Assembly: GCF_014650035.1 (NCBI RefSeq)
Contig: NZ_BMUE01000012.1
Coordinates: forward strand, 62,001 to 126,000
Direction of reading: 5' to 3'
Length of the DNA: 64,000 bases
Source: Streptomyces lucensis JCM 4490
Lineage (GTDB): Bacteria; Actinomycetota; Actinomycetes; Streptomycetales; Streptomycetaceae
This document shows positions 35,628-43,053 of the stretch, one piece after another. The notes below the pieces were generated by a model, which did not search any database, had not been told where the DNA came from, and saw only the letters and a program-made list of their open reading frames with translations. Within the stretch, counting starts at the first letter, position 1. Every line of letters begins with the position of its first letter. A program made the position numbers and the translations under genes.

Positions 35628-37328
35628 ATGGTGGCGAAGAAGACCGCCGTACAGCAGCCGGCGACCGGCCGGTCCAGGGGCGCGGCCGCCTCGGCCGGCG
35701 AGGCCGGGGGAACGGCCGGGAGGACGCACCCGCGCGCCGACGGGACCTCGACAGGGCGGGCCGCGCCGGGGAAGACGGCGTCGGCCGGCCGGACGGCGGC
35801 GGTGAGGACGATGGCCGACAGGACGGCCGCCAGGAGCGGCACCACGAGGGCGAAGAAGACGGCGGCCGCCCCGGCGGCGGCGGACAAGGCGCAGGTGGCA
35901 GGTGCCTCGGCGGGGAAGAGGACGTCGGGAAGGACGGTGACCGGGGAGCCGGCCGCCAGGAAGGCCGCGGCGGATGAGCCGGCCGCGAAGCAGGCCGCGG
36001 CCGGCGAGACGGCGACGGGCAGCGGCGCGGCGAGGAAGCCGGCTGCCGGGAGGACCGGGGCCGGGAGGACCGGGGCCGAGGGAACGGCGGCGGGGAAGAC
36101 CGCGGCGGGTGAGCCCACGGCGGACGCAGGCCCGGCGCGGGAGCGAGCTGCCAGGAGGACTGCGGTGAGGAAACCGGCTGCCGGGAGGACCGCGGCCGAG
36201 GAGACGGTGGCGGGGAAGACCGCGGCGGGTGAGCCCACGGCGGACGCAGACCCGGCGAGGGAGCCGGTGGGAGAGAAGTCCTCCGGGGAGACGGCCGTCG
36301 GCAAGGCGGCCAAGACCCCGGCCAAGAAGTCCCGGACCGGGGGGGCGGCCCCCCGGAGCACCGGCACGTCGAAGGCGGCGGCCGAGGAGCCCGCCACCGG
36401 CAAGCAGGCGGCCGCGAAGAGGACGGCGGGCGGGAAGGCCGCCGCCGAGCAGGCGCCGGAGGAGAAGAAGGCACCGGAGAAACCGCCGGCGAGGAGGACG
36501 GGCGGAAAGCGGGCCGTCGCCGAGCGGGTCGAGGAGGAGGCGGCCGCGGCGAAGGGAGCGGTGATCCGGGAAGGGACGGCAGGGAAGGCTCCGGCCGGCG
36601 TGACCGGGAGGAAACGGGCCGTCGCCGAGCGGGTCGAGGAGGAGGCGGCCGCGGCGAAGGGGGCGGTGGTCCACGAGGAGCCGGCCGGGAAGGCCCCGGC
36701 CGGGAAAGCCCGTCACGACGGGGAGCCGGGGGCGGGGGAGGCCGCCGGCGGGAAGGCGGGAGGGGCGGGCGTCTCCTCGGAGGCGGCCGCGAAGAGCACG
36801 GCCAAGAAAGCGGGCGCGGCGCGGGCCGCGAAGCAGACGGGAGCCACGACAGTGGTTGCGAAGAAGACTCCTGGCACGGCCACGGCGGCGCAGACCGCCG
36901 TCCCCAAGGCGCGGATCGCCGCGGTGGAGGCCGGCGAACTGGCGGTGCGCCCCGGCGAGGACCCCTGGACCCCGGAAGAGGTCGCGGAGGCCCGCGCGGA
37001 GCTGTCGGCCGAGGCCAAGCGGCTGACGGACGAGATCACCTCCTCCGAGACGTCCCTGGCGGGCCTGATGCGGGACTCCGGGGACGGCGCCGGGGACGAC
37101 CAGGCCGACACCGGCACCAAGAACATCACCCGCGAGCACGAGCTGGCGCTGGCCGCCAACGCGCGCGAGATGCTCGTCCAGACCGAGCGCGCCCTGGAAC
37201 GGCTGGACGCCGGCACCTACGGCCTGTGCGAGAACTGCGGCAATCCCATCGGGAAGGCCCGGATGCAGGCCTTCCCGAGGGCCACCCTGTGCGTGGAGTG
37301 CAAGCAGAAACAGGAACGCCGCTCCTGA
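35628..37328 (+). CDS. DksA/TraR-type zinc-finger protein with long Ala/Lys-rich N-terminal arm
   Basis: A 566-aa protein. The C-terminal 120 residues form a DksA/TraR domain: a coiled-coil region (about 465-535) and a C4 zinc finger CENC-x17-CVEC. The preceding 440 residues are almost entirely Ala, Lys, Gly, Glu, Arg and Thr with AAKKTA-like units. They resemble histone H1-like DNA-binding tails and contain duplicated segments. The ATG at 35628 follows AAGGGG and starts the basic run VAKKTAV; further upstream in-frame codons have no ribosome site. The zinc-finger part may touch RNA polymerase; the arm could bind DNA or RNA. lspA follows after 67 nt. Confidence 0.85.
   Translation: MVAKKTAVQQPATGRSRGAAASAGEAGGTAGRTHPRADGTSTGRAAPGKTASAGRTAAVRTMADRTAARSGTTRAKKTAAAPAAADKAQVAGASAGKRTSGRTVTGEPAARKAAADEPAAKQAAAGETATGSGAARKPAAGRTGAGRTGAEGTAAGKTAAGEPTADAGPARERAARRTAVRKPAAGRTAAEETVAGKTAAGEPTADADPAREPVGEKSSGETAVGKAAKTPAKKSRTGGAAPRSTGTSKAAAEEPATGKQAAAKRTAGGKAAAEQAPEEKKAPEKPPARRTGGKRAVAERVEEEAAAAKGAVIREGTAGKAPAGVTGRKRAVAERVEEEAAAAKGAVVHEEPAGKAPAGKARHDGEPGAGEAAGGKAGGAGVSSEAAAKSTAKKAGAARAAKQTGATTVVAKKTPGTATAAQTAVPKARIAAVEAGELAVRPGEDPWTPEEVAEARAELSAEAKRLTDEITSSETSLAGLMRDSGDGAGDDQADTGTKNITREHELALAANAREMLVQTERALERLDAGTYGLCENCGNPIGKARMQAFPRATLCVECKQKQERRS
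36093..36250. repeat. 120-bp-spaced direct repeat in the basic arm
   Basis: A segment of about 36 bp (GGGAAGACCGCGGCGGGTGA and onward) at 36093 recurs at 36213, exactly 120 bp later, keeping the frame. A second duplicated block of about 47 bp starts near 36508 and 36616, 108 bp apart, and encodes RAVAERVEEEAAAAKGAV twice. Unequal crossover may change arm length. Confidence 0.7.
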
Positions 37329-37351
37329 GCGTGGGGGCCCGTCCGGCCGTG

Positions 37352-37366
37352 CCGTAGTCTCGTCCT
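37352..37366 (+). promoter_or_regulatory. Candidate lspA promoter element shared with the ABC operon
   Basis: CCGTAGTCTCGTCCT contains a TAGTCT -10-like box, 30 nt before lspA. The same 15 bases occur at 53343-53357 before the ABC ATPase gene. Confidence 0.4.
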
Positions 37367-37395
37367 CAGTCAGGCACCTAGGTTGAGGGACTCAC

Positions 37396-38022
37396 GTGGC
37401 AGAGGCGGAGCGCATCATCGGTACGCCGGACACCCCGGACGACGACGGCGAGCGGACGACGGCGGCCGCGGCGCCCGACGGCGGCCCCGACGCGTCCGGC
37501 ACGGGCGGGCAGGACCCGGCGCGGCGACGCGCGGGCCGCGGGCGCCGGATCGCCGTACTGTTCGCGGTGGCCGCGTTCGCCTACGCCGTCGACCTGGTCA
37601 GCAAGCTGCTCGTGGTCGCGAAACTGGAGCACCACGCCCCCGTCCGGGTCGTCGGGGACTGGCTGGAGCTGCACGCCATCCGCAACCCGGGCGCCGCCTT
37701 CGGCTTCGGCGCGGCCTTCACGATCATCTTCACCCTCATCGCCGCCGCCGTGATCCTGGTGATCATCCGCCTGGCCCGCAAGCTCTACAGCTTCCCCTGG
37801 GCGATCGCGCTGGGCCTGCTGCTCGGCGGGGCGCTCGGCAACCTCACCGACCGCATCTTCCGCGCCCCCGGGATCTTCGAGGGCGAGGTCGTGGACTTCA
37901 TCGCGCCCAAGGGTTTCGCGGTGTTCAACCTCGCCGACTCGGCGATCGTCTGCGGGGGCATCCTGATCGTGCTGCTGTCGTTCCGGGGCCTGGACCCGGA
38001 CGGTACGGTCCACCGGGACTGA
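37396..38022 (+). CDS. lspA: Lipoprotein signal peptidase LspA
   Basis: A 208-aa aspartic membrane protease with four hydrophobic segments. The catalytic aspartates are D152 in GNLTDRIFR and D181 in VFNLADSAI. The IRNPGAAFGFG motif is also present. It cleaves prolipoprotein signal peptides after lipid attachment. The N-terminal 50 residues are an acidic then basic disordered extension not needed for the fold. GTG at 37396 follows GAGGG. Confidence 0.95.
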   Translation: MAEAERIIGTPDTPDDDGERTTAAAAPDGGPDASGTGGQDPARRRAGRGRRIAVLFAVAAFAYAVDLVSKLLVVAKLEHHAPVRVVGDWLELHAIRNPGAAFGFGAAFTIIFTLIAAAVILVIIRLARKLYSFPWAIALGLLLGGALGNLTDRIFRAPGIFEGEVVDFIAPKGFAVFNLADSAIVCGGILIVLLSFRGLDPDGTVHRD

Positions 38023-38113
38023 GCACGGCCCGCCGGGACGCGCAGGGCACCGGCGCCGGGAGCCGTCCACAGGCGCGGTCGGGGCCGTCCGGGCCGTCCG
38101 GCATACTCGACGG

Positions 38114-39058
38114 GTGAGCACGCTTCCCGAGATCCGTACCCTGCCCGTGCCCGACGGCCTGGAGGGCGAGCGCGTCGACGCCGCCATCTCCCGCATGTTC
38201 GGCTTCTCCCGCACCAAGGCGGCGGAGCTGGCCGCGGCCGGCAAGGTCCAGGTCGACGGCACCGTGGTCGGCAAGTCCGAGCGGGTGCAGGGCGGCGCCT
38301 GGCTCGAGGTCGAGATGCCGCAGGCGCCCGCGCCGGTGCAGGTGGTCGCCGAGCCGGTCGAGGGCATGGAGATCGTGCACGACGACGACGACGTGGTCGT
38401 GATCGTCAAGCCCGTCGGCGTGGCCGCGCACCCCTCGCCGGGCTGGACCGGACCCACCGTCATCGGCGGACTCGCCGCCGCCGGCTACCGGATCTCCACC
38501 TCCGGCGCCGCCGAGCGCCAGGGCATCGTGCACCGCCTCGACGTCGGCACCTCCGGTCTGATGGTGGTCGCCAAGTCCGAGTACGCGTACACGTCGCTCA
38601 AGCGCCAGTTCAAGGAGCGCACGGTCGACAAGCGCTACCACACCCTCGTGCAGGGCCACCCGGACCCGACCAGCGGCACCATCGACGCCCCCATCGGCCG
38701 CCACCCGAACCACGACTACAAGTGGGCGGTCACGGCGGACGGCAAGCCCTCGGTGACCCACTACGACCTCATCGAGGCCTTCCGCGCGGCCTCCCTGCTG
38801 GACGTGAAGCTGGAGACCGGACGCACCCACCAGATCCGCGTCCACATGTCGGCCCACCGCCACCCCTGCGTCGGCGACCTGACCTACGGCGCCGACCCCA
38901 CCCTCGCCAAGCGGCTGCGCCTGACCCGCCAGTGGCTGCACGCCGTACGGCTCGGGTTCGAGCACCCCGGCGACGGGCAGTGGGTGGAGTTCGAGTGCGA
39001 CTACCCCGAGGACCTGCGCCAGGCCCTCGACCAGGTCCGCGAGGAGACCTACGCGTGA
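38114..39058 (+). CDS. RluA-family pseudouridine synthase (RluD-like)
   Basis: A 314-aa protein. An N-terminal S4 RNA-binding domain (RVDAAISRMFGFSRTKAAELAAAGKVQVDG) precedes the catalytic domain. The active aspartate is D143 in IVHRLDVGTSGLMVVAK. HQIRVHMSAHRHPCVGDLTYG follows near the C-terminus. It probably modifies uridines in 23S rRNA. It follows lspA as in many bacteria. CATACT six nt before the GTG start may be a leaderless -10 box. The stop overlaps the GNAT gene by 4 nt. Confidence 0.93.
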   Translation: MSTLPEIRTLPVPDGLEGERVDAAISRMFGFSRTKAAELAAAGKVQVDGTVVGKSERVQGGAWLEVEMPQAPAPVQVVAEPVEGMEIVHDDDDVVVIVKPVGVAAHPSPGWTGPTVIGGLAAAGYRISTSGAAERQGIVHRLDVGTSGLMVVAKSEYAYTSLKRQFKERTVDKRYHTLVQGHPDPTSGTIDAPIGRHPNHDYKWAVTADGKPSVTHYDLIEAFRAASLLDVKLETGRTHQIRVHMSAHRHPCVGDLTYGADPTLAKRLRLTRQWLHAVRLGFEHPGDGQWVEFECDYPEDLRQALDQVREETYA

Positions 39059-39522
39059 GCACGCCGTACACCGTCCGGGGCGCCGAGGACCCCGCCGACC
39101 GCGAGGCCTGCTTCGCGGTGCGCAAGGAGGTGTTCGTGGTCGAGCAGGGCGTGCCCCAGGACATCGAGTACGACGCCCACGACGCCGACGCCGTGCACGT
39201 GCTGGCCGTCCGCGAGGACGGTGTGCCGCTCGGCACCGGGAGACTGCTGACCGGCGAGGCGGCGGCCGCCAGGACGGGCGGCGACCCGGCGGTGGGCTCC
39301 CTGGGGCGGCTCGCCGTCGCCCGTCGGGCGCGCGGGCTCGGGGTCGGCGCGGCCCTGGTGCGGGCCATCGAGGACGCGGCCCGCTCGCGCGGCCTCACCG
39401 CCGTCGACCTGCACGCCCAGACCCACGCCCTGGGCTTCTACGAGCGCCTCGGCTACGAGGTGTACGGCCCCGAGTTCCCGGACGCGGGCATACCGCACCG
39501 GTCCATGCGCCGCACGCTCTAG
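39055..39522 (+). CDS. GNAT-family acetyltransferase
   Basis: A 155-aa GNAT domain. FAVRKEVFVVEQGVPQDIEYD is typical of the ElaA-like branch. The acetyl-CoA loop is LAVARRARGLGVGAALV (motif A, R-x-x-G-x-G/A) and ALGFYERLGYEVYGPEF forms motif B. GTG at 39055 overlaps the pseudouridine synthase stop (GTGA). Its substrate cannot be told from sequence. Confidence 0.92.
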   Translation: MSTPYTVRGAEDPADREACFAVRKEVFVVEQGVPQDIEYDAHDADAVHVLAVREDGVPLGTGRLLTGEAAAARTGGDPAVGSLGRLAVARRARGLGVGAALVRAIEDAARSRGLTAVDLHAQTHALGFYERLGYEVYGPEFPDAGIPHRSMRRTL

Positions 39523-39545
39523 GTGTGCTGTCCGGACAGCACACC
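39522..39545. terminator. Perfect 24-nt palindrome at the GNAT stop codon
   Basis: GGTGTGCTGTCC and its exact complement abut with no spacer, beginning at the last base of the GNAT stop codon. As RNA it would be a GC-rich hairpin without U-tract. As DNA it could be an operator for the antiporter gene that starts at 39623. Confidence 0.55.
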
Positions 39546-39622
39546 CAGCGGGACGCGTTCCGGCCGGGCGGATGGCAGGCTGGAAGCCTGCCCTTGATCG
39601 TCGACCCGCCGGAGCGCCGTCC

Positions 39623-41209
39623 GTGGATCAGTTGGCTCTGTTGTTCGTCCTGTTGCTCGGGGCCCTGGTGAGCGTGCCGCTGGGGGACCGGTTCGGGGTA
39701 CCGGCGCCGGTGCTGATGACGCTGCTGGGCGGCGCCCTGGCCGTGGCCGAGTTCGTGCCCAATGTCGACATCCCGCCGGAGCTGATCCTGCCGGCGCTGC
39801 TGCCGCCGCTGCTCTACGCCGCCGTGCGCCGGACCTCCTGGCGGCAGTTCGCGGCCAACAAGCGCCCGATCTTCCTGCTGGCCGTCGCCCTGGTGTTCGT
39901 CACCATGGCGTGCGTGGCGTTCGTCGCGAACGCGATCGTGCCCGGGCTGCCGATCGCCGCCGCCGTCGCGCTCGGCGCGCTGATCGCCCCGCCCGACCCG
40001 GTCGCCGCGACCAGCGTCGCCGGGCAGCTCGGGCTGCCGCGCCGCCTGGTGTCGATCCTGGAGGGCGAGGGGCTCTTCAACGACGTCACCGCCATCGTGC
40101 TGTACCACGTGGCGATCGCCGCCGCGGTGAGCGGCACGTTCTCGCCCTGGCAGGCCGGTCTGGACTTCGTGCTGTCCGCCGTGGTCGCGGTGGCCGTGGG
40201 ACTGGCGCTGGGCTGGGGCGCGAACAGGCTGATGGACCTGCTGGGCGATCCGACCCTGCAGATCGGCATGACGCTGCTGGTGCCCTACGCCTCCTACGTG
40301 CTCGCGGAGAAGCTGCACGGCTCCGGGGTGCTCGCCGTGCTCACCACGGCCCTCTTCCTCGCCGAGTACGCCACCGGCGCCGACGACGTGATGGCCCGGT
40401 TCGCCGGGCACACCTTCTGGGACATCATCGACACCCTCGTCACCGGCGTCGCCTTCGGGCTCATCGGTCTGGAGCTGCACAACGCGATCCGCACGGCCCA
40501 GGGCCGGTGGGGCGAGATGCTGGGCTGGGCGGCCGCCGTCGTGGGCGTGGTGGTCGTCGTACGGCTCGTCTGGCTGCTGCCCGCCACCTGGCTGACCAAG
40601 CGGCTGCACGCCCGCCGGGACTACGACGAGGAGATCCCGGTGAGCTGGCGGGAGACCGTCGTGATGTGGTGGGCCGGTATGCGCGGGGTGGCCTCCGTGG
40701 CGCTGGCGCTGGCGGTCCCGCTCAAGACCGACGACGGGTCGCCGTTCCCCGACCGGGACGAGATCATCTTCATCGCCTTCGGTGTGATCGTCGCCACTCT
40801 GGTGCTGCAGGGACTGACGCTGCCGTGGCTGGTGAAGCGGCTCGGGGTGCGGGCCGACTCCGAGCGCGAGAAGGAGTTCGAGAAGGACCTGGCGGTACGG
40901 GCCGCCAAGGCGGCGAAGCTCAGGCTCCGGGAGATCGAGCAGGTGGAGGACCTGCCGGAGGAACTGTCCGAGCAGATGCTGCGGCGCGCCTTCGACATCG
41001 GGATCCGGATCAGCCCGGACATGGGGGAGGAGGAACGGCGCGAGGCGCAGCACCAGCGGGCCAAGCGGCTGAAGCGGGTGCGGCGCATCCAGGGCGAGAT
41101 GCTGAGCGCCGCGCGGCACGAGGTGCTGGCGGCGCGCAGCGAACCCGGGGCCGATCCGGAGATCGTGGACCGGGTCCTGCGCCATCTCGACGTCCGCAGC
41201 CTGCGCTGA
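39623..41209 (+). CDS. Na+/H+ antiporter (CPA1/NhaP type)
   Basis: A 528-aa protein with about twelve membrane segments. Conserved CPA1 features are ALIAPPDPVAATSVAGQLGLP, the acidic LEGEGLFNDVTAIVLYHVA with the ND pair, and WAGMRGVASVALALAVPL. A cytoplasmic C-terminal tail from about residue 410 is charged and coiled. It exchanges Na+ or K+ for protons. The GTG at 39623 follows GGAG by 8 nt and begins right before the first membrane segment. Confidence 0.92.
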   Translation: MDQLALLFVLLLGALVSVPLGDRFGVPAPVLMTLLGGALAVAEFVPNVDIPPELILPALLPPLLYAAVRRTSWRQFAANKRPIFLLAVALVFVTMACVAFVANAIVPGLPIAAAVALGALIAPPDPVAATSVAGQLGLPRRLVSILEGEGLFNDVTAIVLYHVAIAAAVSGTFSPWQAGLDFVLSAVVAVAVGLALGWGANRLMDLLGDPTLQIGMTLLVPYASYVLAEKLHGSGVLAVLTTALFLAEYATGADDVMARFAGHTFWDIIDTLVTGVAFGLIGLELHNAIRTAQGRWGEMLGWAAAVVGVVVVVRLVWLLPATWLTKRLHARRDYDEEIPVSWRETVVMWWAGMRGVASVALALAVPLKTDDGSPFPDRDEIIFIAFGVIVATLVLQGLTLPWLVKRLGVRADSEREKEFEKDLAVRAAKAAKLRLREIEQVEDLPEELSEQMLRRAFDIGIRISPDMGEEERREAQHQRAKRLKRVRRIQGEMLSAARHEVLAARSEPGADPEIVDRVLRHLDVRSLR

Positions 41210-41233
41210 GCGCGCTCCGCCCGTTCCCCCTCC

Positions 41234-41260
41234 CCGCCCCGGCGGGGCCCGCCGGGGCGG
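41234..41260. terminator. GC stem-loop between convergent genes
   Basis: 13-bp arms (CCGCCCCGGCGGG and its complement) around one base lie between the antiporter stop (41209) and the MscS stop (41266). It can act on both strands. Confidence 0.65.
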
Positions 41261-41265
41261 CGCGG

Positions 41266-42372
41266 TCAGCCCCGGCCCGTGCGCGGGAAGTCGTAGGCCT
41301 TGCGCAGGGCCGTGCGGTCCGGGGACGGGACCCGGGTCGGGGGGAGGACCGAGTCGGACGTGTTGACCCGGGGGAGCGCGTAGGGGTGCTCCGCCGACAG
41401 CCAGGCGATCATCTGCTCGCGGACCGTCACCCGTACCGTCCAGATGTCGTCCGCGTCCTTCGCGGTGACCAGGGCGCGCACCTGGATGGTGTTCGGCGTG
41501 GTGTCCGTCACCTGCAGGCCGTAGGCGCGGCCGTCCCAGGCGGGGCACTGGCGCAGGATGTCGCGGAGCTTCTCGCGCATCGCCTCCAGCGGCGCGCTGT
41601 GGTCGAGGTGCCAGTAGACGATGCCGGTCATCTGCGGGGTGCCGCGGGACCAGTTCTCGAACGGCTTGGACGTGAAGTACGACACGGGCATGGTGATCCG
41701 CCGCTCGTCCCAGGTGCGGACCGTGAGGAAGGTCAGGGTGATCTCCTCGACCGTGCCCCACTCGCCGTCCACCACCACCGTGTCGCCGATGCGCACCATG
41801 TCCCCGAAGGCGATCTGCAGCCCCGCGAACATGTTGGACAGGGTCGACTGGGCGGCGACACCGGCCACGATGCCGAGGATGCCGGCGGAGGCCAGCAGCG
41901 AGGCGCCGGCGGCGCGCATCGCCGGGAAGGTGAGCAGCATCGTGGCGATCGCCACCACGATGACGATCGCGGACACCACCCGCATGATCAGCTCGACCTG
42001 CGTGCGCACCCGGCGGACCCGGGCCGCGTCCCGGTGGGCGCGGGCGTAGCGGCTGTAGGAGGTCTCGACGATCGCCGCGGCGATCCGGATCACCAGCCAG
42101 GCGGCGGAGCCGATCAGCACCAGCGTCAGGGTGCGTCCGAGGGCGGACTGGTGCCTCTCCAGCAGCTGCGCCTGGTCGTAGGAGCCTCTCAGCAGCGCGG
42201 CGCACAGGACGAGCTGGTAGGGGATGCGGCCCCGCCGCAGCAGCTCCCACAGCGGGGTGTCGGGGTTGCGTTCGTCGGCCTTGCGCAGCAGCCGGTCGGT
42301 CACCCAGCCGATGGCCAGGGTGAGCAGGACCGAGCTGCCGATCACGATCAGGGGGCGGAGTACGTTCTCCAT
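41266..42372 (-). CDS. MscS-family mechanosensitive ion channel
   Basis: A 368-aa protein with four to five hydrophobic segments. The pore-lining MscS region is SAGILGIVAGVAAQSTLSNMFAGLQIAFGD. The beta domain (GDTVVVDGEWGTVEEITLTFLTVRTWDERRITMPVSYF) and the C-terminal alpha/beta domain complete it. It probably releases solutes on osmotic downshift. ATG at 42372. Confidence 0.92.
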   Translation of the reverse strand: MENVLRPLIVIGSSVLLTLAIGWVTDRLLRKADERNPDTPLWELLRRGRIPYQLVLCAALLRGSYDQAQLLERHQSALGRTLTLVLIGSAAWLVIRIAAAIVETSYSRYARAHRDAARVRRVRTQVELIMRVVSAIVIVVAIATMLLTFPAMRAAGASLLASAGILGIVAGVAAQSTLSNMFAGLQIAFGDMVRIGDTVVVDGEWGTVEEITLTFLTVRTWDERRITMPVSYFTSKPFENWSRGTPQMTGIVYWHLDHSAPLEAMREKLRDILRQCPAWDGRAYGLQVTDTTPNTIQVRALVTAKDADDIWTVRVTVREQMIAWLSAEHPYALPRVNTSDSVLPPTRVPSPDRTALRKAYDFPRTGRG

Positions 42373-42476
42373 GCCTCCGCTCCTAACCGCCGCTCCGCGG
42401 GGACGAACATGTGAGTTCCGCGCGTTCGTGGGTAGGGCGGGGCCTCGCCGTCGTACCCGGCTGGCACCATGGCCTC

Positions 42477-43049
42477 ATGAACATCATGCTCTTTCACTCG
42501 ACCTACGGGCTCCGGCCCGCGGTGCGCGAGGCCGCGGACCGGCTGCGCGCGGCGGGCCACGAGGTGTGGACGCCGGACCTCTTCGAGGGGCGCACGTTCG
42601 GCACCGTCGAGGAGGGCATGGCGTACAAGGAGGAGCTGGGCAAGGAGGAGCTGCTCAAGCGGGCCGTGCTGGCGGCGGCGCCGTACTCGGACCGCGGGCT
42701 GGTGTACGCCGGGTTCTCGCTCGGCGCCTCGGTCGCCCAGACCCTCGCCCTCGGCGACGACAGGGCGCGCGGGCTGCTGCTCCTGCACGGCACCTCGGAC
42801 ATCGCGCCGAACGCGGAGGCGGAGGAGCTGCCGGTGCAGCTGCACGTGGCCGAGCCCGACCCGTTCGAGACGGACGACTGGCTCAGCGCCTGGTACCTGC
42901 AGATGAGCCGGACCGGCGCCGACGTGGAGGTCTACCGCTACGCCGGGGCCGGCCACCTCTACACCGACCCCGGGCTGCCGGACTACGACGCGGAGGCCGC
43001 CGAGGCCACCTGGCGGGTGGCACTCGGCTTCCTGGAGACGCTCGGCTGA
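42477..43049 (+). CDS. Dienelactone-hydrolase-family alpha/beta hydrolase
   Basis: A 190-aa alpha/beta hydrolase. The nucleophile elbow is AGFSLGASVAQ, with Ser where classical dienelactone hydrolase has Cys. The acid residue is probably in LHVAEPDPF and the His in AGAGHLYTDP. The ATG at 42477 lies 6 nt after CACCAT, suggesting a leaderless transcript; no ribosome site is seen. Substrate unknown. It ends 4 nt from the convergent PhoD gene. Confidence 0.85.
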   Translation: MNIMLFHSTYGLRPAVREAADRLRAAGHEVWTPDLFEGRTFGTVEEGMAYKEELGKEELLKRAVLAAAPYSDRGLVYAGFSLGASVAQTLALGDDRARGLLLLHGTSDIAPNAEAEELPVQLHVAEPDPFETDDWLSAWYLQMSRTGADVEVYRYAGAGHLYTDPGLPDYDAEAAEATWRVALGFLETLG

Positions 43050-43053
43050 GCGG

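Noticed and set aside
39395..42250. 951-codon minus-strand ORF across GNAT, antiporter and MscS genes
   Set aside because: Runs through three well-supported genes in other frames.
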